In this document: piece after piece, positions 1 through 12,788 of the stretch | Position numbering within the stretch: the first letter of the stretch is position 1 | How the letters are laid out: each line of letters starts with the position of its first letter | Assembly: GCA_001801105.1 (NCBI GenBank) | Contig: MGWS01000005.1 | Coordinates: forward strand, 1-35,320 | Reading direction: 5' to 3' | Length of the DNA stretch: 35,320 nt | Source of the DNA: Gallionellales bacterium GWA2_60_18 | GTDB taxonomy: Bacteria; Pseudomonadota; Gammaproteobacteria; Burkholderiales; Gallionellaceae | Notes under the pieces: generated by a model | What the model was told of the DNA's origin: nothing | Database searches by the model: none | Seen by the model: only the letters and a program-made list of their open reading frames with translations | Program-made: the position numbers and the translations under genes

Positions 1-146
1 GTAAACAGCAGTATTGAATGACCGGTTTCTGGAAGTTGCGATGTCCGCTTAGGGTCGTAAGCGGTAGCTTGGGCTGCCAGATCAATCCTTTTTTTACCGC
101 GTAGAGAATCGCATAACTTCGTTGCCGCAGCATCCCACCCGCCCTA
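1..146. other. Upstream intergenic stretch, no gene seen
   Basis: No coding sequence with recognisable protein similarity is visible. There is a small inverted repeat, CCGCTT at 45-50 and AAGCGG at 59-64 with an 8-base loop, and a run of seven T at 88-94 that does not directly follow it, so it is not a convincing terminator. It may be the decayed remnant of a dispersed repeat, which cannot be tested here. Confidence 0.4.
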
Positions 147-164
147 TTGGGTAGAATGCGCATC

Positions 165-908
165 ATGCCAATGCTGAAGATCGCTACCTACAACATCCAC
201 AAGGGGTTTTCCCGGTTCAACCGCCGTTTCGTGCTGCACGAGCTGCGCGACCGTTTGCGCGAGCTGGATGCCGATGTGGTGTTTTTGCAGGAGGTGCAGG
301 GGGCGCATGCGCACCATGCCGGTCGCCATCCGGACTATCCCGGCGCGCCGCAGCACGAGTTCATCGCGCAGGATATCTGGCCGCACGCCGCCTATGGCAG
401 GAACGCGGTGTATGAGACCGGGCATCACGGCAATGCCATCCTCAGCCGTTTCCCTATCGAGCAGGTTTGCAACAAGGATGTCTCGGCGCATCGGTTCGAG
501 AGCCGCGGGTTGCTGCATTGCGCGATCGGGGTCGGCGCGGTGCGGGTGCATTGCGTGTGCGCGCATTTCGGCCTGTTCGCCAAGGGCAAGCGCGCGCAAA
601 CGCGGGCGCTTATCGAGCATGTGCGCGACGAGGTGCCGCCCGATGCGCCGCTCGTCATCGCGGGCGATTTCAACGATTGGCGCAACGAGATGGGGCGTGT
701 CATGGCGGAGGAGCTGGGGATGCGCGATGTGTTCCACATGCATAGCGGCACTCCCGCGCGCAGTTATCCCGCCGGCCTGCCGCTGTTGCGCCTGGACCGC
801 ATCTATGTGCGCGGCTTCGATGTGCAACACAGCCATGTGCATGCCGGCGGGATGTGGCGGCGGCTGTCCGATCATGCCGCACTCTCCGCGCAGCTGAAAA
901 GAACATGA
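165..908 (+). CDS. Endonuclease/exonuclease/phosphatase family protein (YbhP-like)
   Basis: This is a cytosolic-type metal-dependent phosphoesterase of the EEP superfamily (DNase I/exonuclease III/sphingomyelinase fold). The ordered motifs are visible: TYNIHKG near the N-terminus, FLQEVQ with the metal-binding Glu, GNAILSRFPI mid-protein, GDFNDW, RLDRIYV, and SDHAAL with the C-terminal catalytic His. The length of about 247 residues fits the family. The start is uncertain: in-frame TTG 147, ATG 156, ATG 165 and ATG 171 are all possible and none has a Shine-Dalgarno sequence. I chose 165 because the conserved domain begins a few residues later. The stop overlaps the start of the cardiolipin synthase gene (ATGA), the same pairing as ybhP-ybhO(clsB) of E. 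coli, so a role in membrane phospholipid metabolism is plausible. The actual substrate is unknown. Confidence 0.85.
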   Translation: MPMLKIATYNIHKGFSRFNRRFVLHELRDRLRELDADVVFLQEVQGAHAHHAGRHPDYPGAPQHEFIAQDIWPHAAYGRNAVYETGHHGNAILSRFPIEQVCNKDVSAHRFESRGLLHCAIGVGAVRVHCVCAHFGLFAKGKRAQTRALIEHVRDEVPPDAPLVIAGDFNDWRNEMGRVMAEELGMRDVFHMHSGTPARSYPAGLPLLRLDRIYVRGFDVQHSHVHAGGMWRRLSDHAALSAQLKRT

Positions 909-2086
909 AGCGCATCCATCAGGTGGGCGGCGAGCAGCTGATGCTGTTGCAGGACGGCGCGGAGTTTTTCTCGCAACTGTGCGCCGACATCGAGGCCGCG
1001 CAGCATTCCATCTATCTCGAGACTTATATCTATGCCGATGACGCAACCGGGCGCATGGTGGCCGATGCGCTGTTGCGCGCGGCGGCGCGCGGTGTGGCGG
1101 TGCGCATGCTGCTGGACGGCTACGGTTCGGCGGAGCTGCCGCAGCACTGGATAGACGACCTGCGTACGGCGGGCGTCGAGGTGCAATGGTTCCGGCGCGA
1201 GATATCGCCCTTTACCCTGCGCCGCAACCGCTTGCGCCGTTTGCGCCGGTTGCACCGCAAGATGGCGGTGATGGATGGCGAGGTCGCCTTCGTCGGCGGC
1301 ATCAATATCATCGATGATTCGGCGGGCATGGCAGAGCCGGGTTTGCCGCGCCTCGATTATGCGGTGCGCGTGCAGGGCGGGCTGGCGGGCGAGGTGCATG
1401 CGGCGATGCGGCACCTGTGGGTGGTGGTGTCATGGGCGACCCTGCGTCTGCGGATCAGGGGTTTGTACCGGCGTTCCGGCAGGCGGGATGGGCAGCCGGA
1501 CGGCGGCGCGGCGCTGGTGCTGCGCGATAACGTGCGCCACCGGCGCGACATCGAGCGCGCCTACCTGAAGGCGATCGCTGGGGCGCAACGCGAAATCATC
1601 ATCGCCAATGCCTATTTCCTGCCCGGGCGGATGTTCCGCCGCGCACTGGTGCATGCGGCGCAACGCGGCGTACGGGTGCAGCTGCTGTTGCAGGGCAGGG
1701 TGGAATACCGTTTGCAGCACTATGCGACGCATGCGCTGTATGACCGGCTGCTGGCGGCGGGTATCGAGATATGCGAGTACCAGTCCGGCTTTCTGCATGC
1801 CAAGGTCGCCGTGGTGGACGGGGAATGGGCGACGGTGGGTTCCTCCAATATCGATCCGTACAGCCTGCTGCTGGCGCGCGAGGCGAACCTGGTGGTCCGC
1901 GACGCCGGTTTTGCCGGGGAGCTGCGCGCGAGCCTGCTGGAAGCCATCGAAAAAGACGCCCTCCGCATCGGCCCCGAATATGGCAGCCAGCGCAGCCGGC
2001 TGGGGCGGCTGGTCGCGCGCCTCAGCTATGGCATCGTGCGCCTGCTGGTGGGGCTGACGGGGCAGCGCAGGCCGGGCGGGGCGTGA
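905..2086 (+). CDS. clsB: Cardiolipin synthase, ClsB type (phospholipase D family)
   Basis: This enzyme probably joins phosphatidyl groups to make cardiolipin at the inner membrane. The 393-residue protein carries two HKD phospholipase D motifs, HxKxxxxD at about residue 117 (HRKMAVMD, followed by GGINI) and at about residue 298 (HAKVAVVD, followed by GSSNIDP). The length is close to E. coli ClsB, and no long N-terminal membrane segments of the ClsA type are seen. Its ATG overlaps the TGA of the upstream EEP gene by the ATGA arrangement, so the two are translationally coupled, as ybhP and clsB are in enterics. The family assignment is firm. The choice between ClsB and ClsC-like specificity (donor phosphatidylglycerol or phosphatidylethanolamine) is inferred from the neighbour. 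Confidence 0.88.
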   Translation: MKRIHQVGGEQLMLLQDGAEFFSQLCADIEAAQHSIYLETYIYADDATGRMVADALLRAAARGVAVRMLLDGYGSAELPQHWIDDLRTAGVEVQWFRREISPFTLRRNRLRRLRRLHRKMAVMDGEVAFVGGINIIDDSAGMAEPGLPRLDYAVRVQGGLAGEVHAAMRHLWVVVSWATLRLRIRGLYRRSGRRDGQPDGGAALVLRDNVRHRRDIERAYLKAIAGAQREIIIANAYFLPGRMFRRALVHAAQRGVRVQLLLQGRVEYRLQHYATHALYDRLLAAGIEICEYQSGFLHAKVAVVDGEWATVGSSNIDPYSLLLAREANLVVRDAGFAGELRASLLEAIEKDALRIGPEYGSQRSRLGRLVARLSYGIVRLLVGLTGQRRPGGA

Positions 2087-2111
2087 ATCGAACCCAAACC
2101 GTAAAATCAGG

Positions 2112-2140
2112 TTGAACATTTCCGGCGCCTTCTGTAGAAT
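2112..2140 (+). promoter_or_regulatory. Sigma70-type promoter for rpmB-rpmG
   Basis: TTGAAC at 2112-2117 and TAGAAT at 2135-2140 are separated by exactly 17 bases, and a TG lies directly before the -10. Transcription should start near 2147, giving a leader of about 28 bases with GGAG at 2164-2167 before the rpmB ATG. The -10 form TAGAAT recurs upstream of other genes in this window. Confidence 0.75.
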
Positions 2141-2174
2141 CCGCGCTCTTTTGCAAACAGGTTGGAGTAGAGCT

Positions 2175-2411
2175 ATGGCACGTGTCTGTCAAGTGACGGG
2201 AAAAGGCCCGATGGTCGGGAACAATGTTTCCCATGCCAATAACAAAACCAAGCGTCGTTTCTTGCCGAATCTGCAACGGCGCCGTTTCTGGGTCGAAAGC
2301 GAGAATCGCTGGGTCAGCTTGCGCTTGAGCAATGCGGCGCTGCGTACCATTGACAAGAACGGCATCGATGCCGTGCTGTTCGAGCTGCGCGCGCGCGGCG
2401 AGAACGTCTAA
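2175..2411 (+). CDS. rpmB: 50S ribosomal protein L28
   Basis: L28 is a small basic protein of the large ribosomal subunit. The 78-residue product starts [11 protein letters not shown] and contains the family hallmarks [20 protein letters not shown] and a C-terminal LRTIDKNG stretch. The length is exactly that usual for proteobacterial L28. The ATG at 2175 is preceded by GGAG at good spacing. It stands 12 bases before rpmG, the standard rpmB-rpmG pair, with its own promoter and a shared terminator after rpmG. Confidence 0.97.
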   Translation: MARVCQVTGKGPMVGNNVSHANNKTKRRFLPNLQRRRFWVESENRWVSLRLSNAALRTIDKNGIDAVLFELRARGENV

Positions 2412-2423
2412 GGGGAATTAGAG

Positions 2424-2591
2424 ATGGCTAAAGGCGCACGCGAAAAGATCAAACTGGAGTCCTCGGCTGGCACCGGGCACTTCTATACCACCAACAAGAA
2501 CAAGAAGACCACGCCGGGCAAGATCGAGATGAGCAAGTTCGATCCGGTGGTGCGCAAGCACGTCATGTACAAGGAAACCAAGCTGAAGTGA
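2424..2591 (+). CDS. rpmG: 50S ribosomal protein L33
   Basis: This is a 55-residue large-subunit ribosomal protein, easily missed because of its size. The translation begins [13 protein letters not shown] and includes [10 protein letters not shown] and the ending [10 protein letters not shown], all typical of the L33 family. It has no CxxC zinc pairs, so it is the cysteine-free L33 form. The start follows AGGGGAATTAGAG, a good ribosome-binding site. It is co-transcribed with rpmB and followed 23 bases later by an intrinsic terminator. Confidence 0.96.
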   Translation: MAKGAREKIKLESSAGTGHFYTTNKNKKTTPGKIEMSKFDPVVRKHVMYKETKLK

Positions 2592-2614
2592 TACTTCACA
2601 GGCTTCATCAACGG

Positions 2615-2641
2615 AAACCCCCGCTTTGCCGGGGGTTTTTT
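2615..2641 (+). terminator. Rho-independent terminator after rpmG
   Basis: CCCCCG at 2618-2623 pairs with CGGGGG at 2630-2635 around a six-base loop, flanked by AAA and followed by six T. The AAA/TTT flanks can extend the stem. It ends the rpmB-rpmG transcript. Confidence 0.88.
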
Positions 2642-2692
2642 ATGGGTGAAATATCGAGGTCGCTGAAGCGATAGTCGATTAGAATCCTGTAA

Positions 2693-4600
<1,908 letters not shown>

Positions 4601-4705
4601 AACGTCCCCCGTTCCCTTGACGGCCTGCCCCGAGCCGCAGTGCCTGCCGGGACGCGGCGCGGGGGCGCAATTCCGCGATTTAAAAAGAGTTATGCGCCGC
4701 GTTGA

Positions 4706-7266
<2,561 letters not shown>

Positions 7267-7270
7267 TTAA

Positions 7271-8566
<1,296 letters not shown>

Positions 8567-8570
8567 TCTG

Positions 8571-8650
8571 GTAGGGTGGGCACGTTTTTTGTGCCCACGC
8601 GGTCGGCGAAGGTTATTTCCGCGTGGGCACAATAAACGTGCCCACCCTAC
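8571..8650. repeat. Compound palindromic repeat, copy 1 (between eno and ftsB)
   Basis: The element begins GTAGGGTGGGCACGTT and ends with its exact reverse complement AACGTGCCCACCCTAC. Inside, GTGCCCACGCGG pairs with CCGCGTGGGCAC. Each half is also a hairpin by itself: GTGGGCAC at 8576-8583 pairs with GTGCCCAC at 8591-8598, and GTGGGCAC at 8623-8630 pairs with GTGCCCAC at 8638-8645. The DNA or RNA can therefore form one long stem or two short ones. A related copy lies at 29423-29498. It resembles mobile palindromic intergenic repeats of proteobacteria, but no family is asserted. Confidence 0.92.
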
Positions 8651-8665
8651 TCGAGGCGGGGAAAT

Positions 8666-8992
8666 ATGCGTCGCGCTGTCACTTTGGTACTGGTCACCCT
8701 GCTGCTGCTGTTGCAGTATCCGCTATGGCTGGGCCGAGGCGGGTGGCTGAAGGTGTGGAATCTGAACCAGCAGGTCGAAATGCAGCAGCAGGCCAATCAG
8801 CAGACGCAGGCACGCAATGCCTTGCTGGACACCGAAGTGCGCGATCTCAAGCAGGGCACCGAGGCGATCGAGGCGCGCGCACGCAGCGAACTCGGCATGG
8901 TCAGGCATGACGAGACATTCTTCCAGTTCATCGGCAGCCAGCCGCCGTCAGCGGTCGTTGTCGCACCCCAGACCGAATCTGCCGGTCATTAG
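8666..8992 (+). CDS. ftsB: Cell division protein FtsB
   Basis: FtsB is a small bitopic inner-membrane protein that joins FtsL and FtsQ in the divisome and helps activate septal peptidoglycan synthesis. The 108-residue product has one membrane segment at about 5-21 (VTLVLVTLLLLLQYPLW) and a periplasmic coiled coil (WNLNQQVEMQQQANQQTQARNALLD onward) with the family motif EARARSELGMV. Position directly after eno is the classical location of ftsB. The 80-base palindrome lies just upstream, and the GCGGGGAAAT before ATG 8666 can serve as ribosome site. It is slightly longer than usual at the C-terminus, with a low-complexity tail. Confidence 0.93.
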   Translation: MRRAVTLVLVTLLLLLQYPLWLGRGGWLKVWNLNQQVEMQQQANQQTQARNALLDTEVRDLKQGTEAIEARARSELGMVRHDETFFQFIGSQPPSAVVVAPQTESAGH

Positions 8993-9001
8993 GCATCTCT
9001 C

Positions 9002-10900
9002 TTGCAGGCATCCGTGGCCACCTCCTCTCCGCAACAGATCCTCCGTGAGGTTTTCGGCTACGCATCATTTCGCGGTGCGCAGCAGGTCATCGTCGAGCAT
9101 GTCGTAGCGGGTGGCGATGCGCTGGTGCTGATGCCCACCGGCGGCGGCAAGTCGCTGTGCTATCAGATACCTTCACTATTGCGGCCCGGAGTCGGCATCG
9201 TGGTGTCGCCGTTGATCGCGCTGATGCAGGATCAGGTGGATGCGCTCAAACAGCTCGGCGTGTCCGCCGCTTTCCTCAATTCCAGCCTGGATGCCGATGC
9301 GGCACGCGAGGTGACGCGACAGGTGATGCGCGGCGAGTTGAAGCTGTTATACGTCGCGCCGGAACGGTTGATGACGGAAGGTTTTCTGGATCTGTTGGAA
9401 CGCTTGCACACTGTCGCCCCCTCTCCCCTCGCGGGAGAGGGCTGGGGAGAGGGGGCTACTTCAGGCATCGCCCTGTTCGCCATCGACGAGGCGCACTGCG
9501 TATCGCAATGGGGGCACGATTTCCGTCCCGAGTATCGCGCACTGACGGTATTGCATGAGCGCTTCCCCGGCGTGCCGCGCATCGCGCTGACCGCCACCGC
9601 CGATGCGCCGACGCGGAGCGAGATCGTCGAACGGCTGCAACTGGAACAGGCGCAGCAGTTCGTCTCCAGCTTTGACCGTCCCAACATCCGCTACCGCGTC
9701 ACGCAGAAGAACAACGCGCGCCAGCAGTTGCAGGCTTTCCTTGAGACCGAGCATCCGGACGACGCGGGTATCGTGTATTGCCTGTCGCGCAAGAAGGTCG
9801 AGGAGACTGCCGCGTGGCTGAAAGAACAGGGCTGGGATGCGTTGCCGTATCACGCCGGACTCGATGCTGCCACGCGCAATAGAAACCAGCGAAGATTCCT
9901 GCGCGAGGAGGGCGTCATCATGGTCGCCACCGTCGCGTTCGGCATGGGCATCGACAAGCCCAACGTGCGCTTCGTCGCGCATCTCGACCTGCCCAAGAGC
10001 ATGGAAGGTTACTATCAGGAAACCGGTCGCGCCGGGCGCGACGGCTTGCCCGCGAATGCGTGGATGGCTTACGGCTTGGGCGATGTGGTATCGATGCGCC
10101 AGATGCTGCTGTCCGGCGATGCGCCCGAGGAACGCAAGCGCGTCGAGTTGCAAAAACTCGATGCGCTGCTCGGCTTCTGCGAATCCACCGCCTGCCGCCA
10201 CCAGACCCTGCTGCGCTATTTTGGCGAGGAACATCCCGGCGCTTGCAACGAATGCGACAACTGCCTGTCGCCGGTAGATACCTGGGATGCCACGCAGGCC
10301 GCGCAGATGGCGCTGTCCTGCGTGTATCGCACCGGCCAGCGCTTCGGCGTCGTGCATCTGATCGACGTGTTGCTCGGCAAGGAGACCGCGAAGGTCGGGC
10401 AGTTCAATCATCAACAGCTATCCACTTTCGGTATCGGCAAGGAGCTAACGCAACAGCAATGGAGCGGCGTGTATCGCCAGTTGGTCGCCGCCGGATTCAT
10501 CAACGTGGACATGGAAGGCTACGGCGGATTGAAACTCACCGATGCCGCGCGCCCGGTACTGCGCGGCGAACAGGAAGTGTGGCTGCGCCGCGATGCCGAC
10601 CCGGTCAAGCGCAAGGCGCAGCGCGCCGAGCGCAATGCCAAATCACGCGAACCTTTCGCCGGTGCGAACGACGATCCGCTATGGCTCGCGCTCAAAGCCA
10701 GACGCACCGAGCTGGCGCGCGAACAGGGCGTGCCGCCCTATGTCATCTTCCACGACAGCACGCTGCTGGAAATCCTCAAGTGCCGTCCGCAGACACTGGA
10801 CGAGATGGCGCAGATCAGCGGAGTGGGGCAGGCCAAGCTGGCGCGCTATGGCGATGCGTTCCTGCAAGCGTTGGCGGAGGTGGCGAATGGGGCGGGATAA
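9002..10900 (+). CDS. recQ: ATP-dependent DNA helicase RecQ (with repeat-derived insert)
   Basis: RecQ is a 3'-5' DNA helicase of recombination and fork repair. Visible domains in the 632 residues: helicase with [12 protein letters not shown] (Walker A), [18 protein letters not shown] (motif II and aromatic loop), [29 protein letters not shown] and [12 protein letters not shown]; an RQC zinc site (Cys at CRHQ, then CNECDNC); and a C-terminal HRDC domain ([27 protein letters not shown]). Between FLDLLERLH and [11 protein letters not shown] there are about 19 extra residues including [13 protein letters not shown], encoded by a palindromic repeat at 9416-9456. The reading frame stays open, so the gene may be functional. 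The start is TTG 9002 or GTG 9014; neither has a strong ribosome site. Confidence 0.95.
   Translation: MQASVATSSPQQILREVFGYASFRGAQQVIVEHVVAGGDALVLMPTGGGKSLCYQIPSLLRPGVGIVVSPLIALMQDQVDALKQLGVSAAFLNSSLDADAAREVTRQVMRGELKLLYVAPERLMTEGFLDLLERLHTVAPSPLAGEGWGEGATSGIALFAIDEAHCVSQWGHDFRPEYRALTVLHERFPGVPRIALTATADAPTRSEIVERLQLEQAQQFVSSFDRPNIRYRVTQKNNARQQLQAFLETEHPDDAGIVYCLSRKKVEETAAWLKEQGWDALPYHAGLDAATRNRNQRRFLREEGVIMVATVAFGMGIDKPNVRFVAHLDLPKSMEGYYQETGRAGRDGLPANAWMAYGLGDVVSMRQMLLSGDAPEERKRVELQKLDALLGFCESTACRHQTLLRYFGEEHPGACNECDNCLSPVDTWDATQAAQMALSCVYRTGQRFGVVHLIDVLLGKETAKVGQFNHQQLSTFGIGKELTQQQWSGVYRQLVAAGFINVDMEGYGGLKLTDAARPVLRGEQEVWLRRDADPVKRKAQRAERNAKSREPFAGANDDPLWLALKARRTELAREQGVPPYVIFHDSTLLEILKCRPQTLDEMAQISGVGQAKLARYGDAFLQALAEVANGAG
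9416..9456. repeat. Palindromic mini-repeat inserted in frame within recQ
   Basis: GCCCCCTCTCCCC at 9416-9428 is an exact inverted repeat of GGGGAGAGGGGGC at 9444-9456. An alternative inner hairpin is CTCTCCC 9421-9427 with GGGAGAG 9433-9439. This sequence type is a common dispersed repeat in proteobacterial intergenic DNA. Here it lies in the coding sequence just before the DEAH box and is translated as [13 protein letters not shown]. Confidence 0.85.
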
Positions 10901-10913
10901 GGCCGGGTTGCTC

Positions 10914-11192
10914 ATGCGCAGAATAATATGCCTGTTCGCGCTGGCATTTTCGGCGCAGGTATTTGCCATCGCAGATCCGCGTTGCGGCGTCGATGCTTTC
11001 GGCAATGCCGTCTGCATCGACAAGGACGGGGTGGTGACGCCCGCCCCGAAGGAATCGGGGAGCGAGCGGACGGGCAGCAGTGCCCGCGGGGATAGTACCT
11101 CGACCGAATCCGGGGACCGTTCCGGGCGCGACGATAAAAATTACCGCATTCGTTGCGGAATCGATCCCTTCGGCAACAAGGTGTGCCGCTGA
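10914..11192 (+). CDS. Small secreted protein with duplicated Cys motif, unknown function
   Basis: I do not recognise this 92-residue protein. Residues 1-18 or so (MRRIICLFALAFSAQVFA) look like a Sec signal peptide cleaved after VFA. The mature part contains the same motif twice: RCGVDAFGNAVC just after the signal peptide and RCGIDPFGNKVC at the extreme C-terminus, that is RCG(V/I)DxFGNxVC. Between them is a Ser/Gly/Thr/Glu/Arg-rich, probably disordered linker. Four cysteines, two per motif, could form disulphides in the periplasm or hold a cofactor. An in-frame ATG at 10887 overlaps the recQ end, but ATG 10914 puts the signal peptide at the N-terminus. It follows recQ by 13 bases and is convergent with folD. 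Confidence 0.7.
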   Translation: MRRIICLFALAFSAQVFAIADPRCGVDAFGNAVCIDKDGVVTPAPKESGSERTGSSARGDSTSTESGDRSGRDDKNYRIRCGIDPFGNKVCR

Positions 11193-11207
11193 TACGCTGC
11201 GGCTTTT
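11185..11207 (+). terminator. Weak possible terminator at the end of the small secreted gene
   Basis: GCCGC at 11185-11189 pairs with GCGGC at 11199-11203 and is followed by TTTT. The stem is only five base pairs and overlaps the stop codon, so this is tentative. Confidence 0.35.
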
Positions 11208-11224
11208 ACAGGTCGTTGACGGCA

Positions 11225-12079
11225 TTACCTCCCGGTCATCCGCTCCGCCGCCTGCACCGTGTTCGCCACTAGCATGGTGATGGTCATCGGGCCGACGCCG
11301 CCGGGCACGGGTGTGATCCAGCCGGCCACTTCCTTGGCAGAATCGAAATCCACATCGCCGCACAGTTTGCCGTCGGGCAGGCGGTTGATGCCGACGTCGA
11401 TCACCGCCGCACCGGGCTTGATCATGTCGCCGGTGATCATCTTCGCCCTGCCGGTGGCGACCACGAGGATGTCGGCGGCGCGCGTGTAGCTGGCGAGGTT
11501 CACGGTCTTTGAGGTGCAGATGGTGACGGTGGCATTGTGCTGCAACAGCATCAGCGCCATCGGTTTGCCGACGATGTTGCTGCGTCCCACTACCACGGCG
11601 TGTTTGCCTTCGATGGCGACGCCCGCTTTCTCCAGCAGCTTCATTGCGCCGTAAGGGGTGCAGGGCGCGAAGCGCATGTTGCCGGTGGTCAGCAGGCCGA
11701 CGTTGACCGGATGGAAGCCATCCACATCTTTGTCCGGGCTGATGGCTTCCAGCACCTTGCTGCTGTCGATGTGTTTGGGCACCGGCAGTTGCACCAGGAT
11801 GCCGTGTATCTTCGGGTCGGCATTCAGTGCGGCGATCTGCGCCAGCAGCGCGGCTTCGCTGGTGTCGGCGGGCAGGGCGATATGCTCGGAATGCAACCCG
11901 AGTTCGGCGCATGCCTTCACCTTGTTGGCGACATAGACCTTGGAGGCGGCATCTTCGCCGACGATGATGACCGCCAGTCCCGGCGTGATGCCGCGCGCTT
12001 TCAGCGCATCGGCGCGTACCTTCCATTCGGCGCGCACTTCCTGCGCAATCGCCTTGCCGTCGATGATCTGTGCCACCAT
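11225..12079 (-). CDS. folD: Bifunctional methylenetetrahydrofolate dehydrogenase/cyclohydrolase
   Basis: FolD interconverts 5,10-methylene-, methenyl- and 10-formyl-tetrahydrofolate with NADP, supplying one-carbon units. The 284-residue protein has the catalytic [12 protein letters not shown] segment (Tyr and Lys of YxxxK at about 49-53), [21 protein letters not shown], the dinucleotide motif [16 protein letters not shown], and the C-terminal [12 protein letters not shown]. Length and motif order are standard. The ATG at 12079 lies 18 bases downstream of the ppa stop on the same strand with GGGAGACGAATC as ribosome site, so it is probably co-transcribed with ppa. Confidence 0.97.
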   Translation of the reverse strand: MVAQIIDGKAIAQEVRAEWKVRADALKARGITPGLAVIIVGEDAASKVYVANKVKACAELGLHSEHIALPADTSEAALLAQIAALNADPKIHGILVQLPVPKHIDSSKVLEAISPDKDVDGFHPVNVGLLTTGNMRFAPCTPYGAMKLLEKAGVAIEGKHAVVVGRSNIVGKPMALMLLQHNATVTICTSKTVNLASYTRAADILVVATGRAKMITGDMIKPGAAVIDVGINRLPDGKLCGDVDFDSAKEVAGWITPVPGGVGPMTITMLVANTVQAAERMTGR

Positions 12080-12097
12080 GATTCGTCTCCCGTTGAA

Positions 12098-12640
12098 TTA
12101 ATTGTTTGCGGATTTTTGCTTGTAAAGCTCCAGACCTCTCATGATCTCGGCATGGGCCGCCTCCACGCCTTCCCAGCCCCTGATCTTGACCCACTTGCCC
12201 GGCTCCAGCGCCTTGTAGAGCTCGAAGAAATGCTTGATCTGCTCCAGCTTGATCTCGGGCAGATCCTGATAAGTCTTCACATTGTGGTACAGCGGAGTGA
12301 GTTTGTCAGTGGGTACGGCGATGATCTTGGCGTCGTCGCCGCCTTCGTCGGTCATCATCAGCACGCCGACCGGGCGGCAGGGGATGATGGCGCCATGCAC
12401 GATCGGAAGCGGGGTGACCACCAGCACGTCCACCGGGTCGCCATCGTCCGCGATGGTTTCCGGGATGAAGCCGTAGTTGGCCGGGTAGCGCATCAGCGAG
12501 CCGATGAAGCGATCCACCACCAGCACTCCCGAGGTTTTGTCCACTTCATATTTGACCGGATCGGCGTGTTTCGGGATTTCGATGATGACGTTGCATTCGT
12601 GGGGCAGATTGTCGCCGGGGCGGACATTTAACAGGCTCAT
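12098..12640 (-). CDS. ppa: Inorganic pyrophosphatase (soluble, family I)
   Basis: This cytosolic enzyme hydrolyses pyrophosphate to phosphate and pulls biosynthetic reactions forward. The 180-residue protein has the family I signature DGDPVDVLV (metal-binding Asp at about 66, 68 and 71), preceded by RYPANYGFIPETI and followed by GGDDAKIIAVP and KWVKIRGWEG. The start at 12640 is preceded by AAGGAAATTGTA. It is transcribed toward folD and lies 148 bases downstream of hppA, a membrane pyrophosphatase, with a terminator and a separate -10 between them. The cell therefore encodes two competing routes for PPi removal side by side. Confidence 0.97.
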   Translation of the reverse strand: MSLLNVRPGDNLPHECNVIIEIPKHADPVKYEVDKTSGVLVVDRFIGSLMRYPANYGFIPETIADDGDPVDVLVVTPLPIVHGAIIPCRPVGVLMMTDEGGDDAKIIAVPTDKLTPLYHNVKTYQDLPEIKLEQIKHFFELYKALEPGKWVKIRGWEGVEAAHAEIMRGLELYKQKSANN

Positions 12641-12678
12641 TACAATTTCCTTGGGTTTCGTGAAGTTGAAAGCCCGCG

Positions 12679-12684
12679 ATTATA
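12679..12684 (-). promoter_or_regulatory. -10 element of a ppa-folD promoter
   Basis: On the minus strand this reads TATAAT, a perfect -10, followed by CGCGGG and about 38 bases before the ppa ATG. No good -35 is visible at the right spacing (TTCTGC at 18 bases is poor). Confidence 0.5.
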
Positions 12685-12741
12685 GCCGATGCCGGTCTAT
12701 GCGCAGAAACAACCAATTGCCAGAGGAGGTGGCCACAAAAG

Positions 12742-12776
12742 AAAACGGGGCGGAAATTCCGCCCCGTTTTTTGCTC
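12742..12776 (-). terminator. Rho-independent terminator after hppA
   Basis: AAAACGGGGCGGAA and TTCCGCCCCGTTTT form a perfect 14-base inverted repeat with a single-base centre at 12742-12770. It lies just after the hppA stop on the minus strand and has A and T flanks on both sides, so it could act in both directions. It separates hppA from ppa. Confidence 0.88.
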
Positions 12777-12788
12777 CGGTGATCCGGC

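Noticed and set aside
8571..8650. Simple intrinsic terminator after eno
   Set aside because: The stem is followed by TCGAGG with no T run, and a second copy has the same complex architecture; it is better described as a repeat element, though it may affect transcription.
9416..9456. Frameshift or pseudogene in recQ
   Set aside because: The repeat is present, but the reading frame and all helicase, RQC and HRDC motifs continue intact on both sides.
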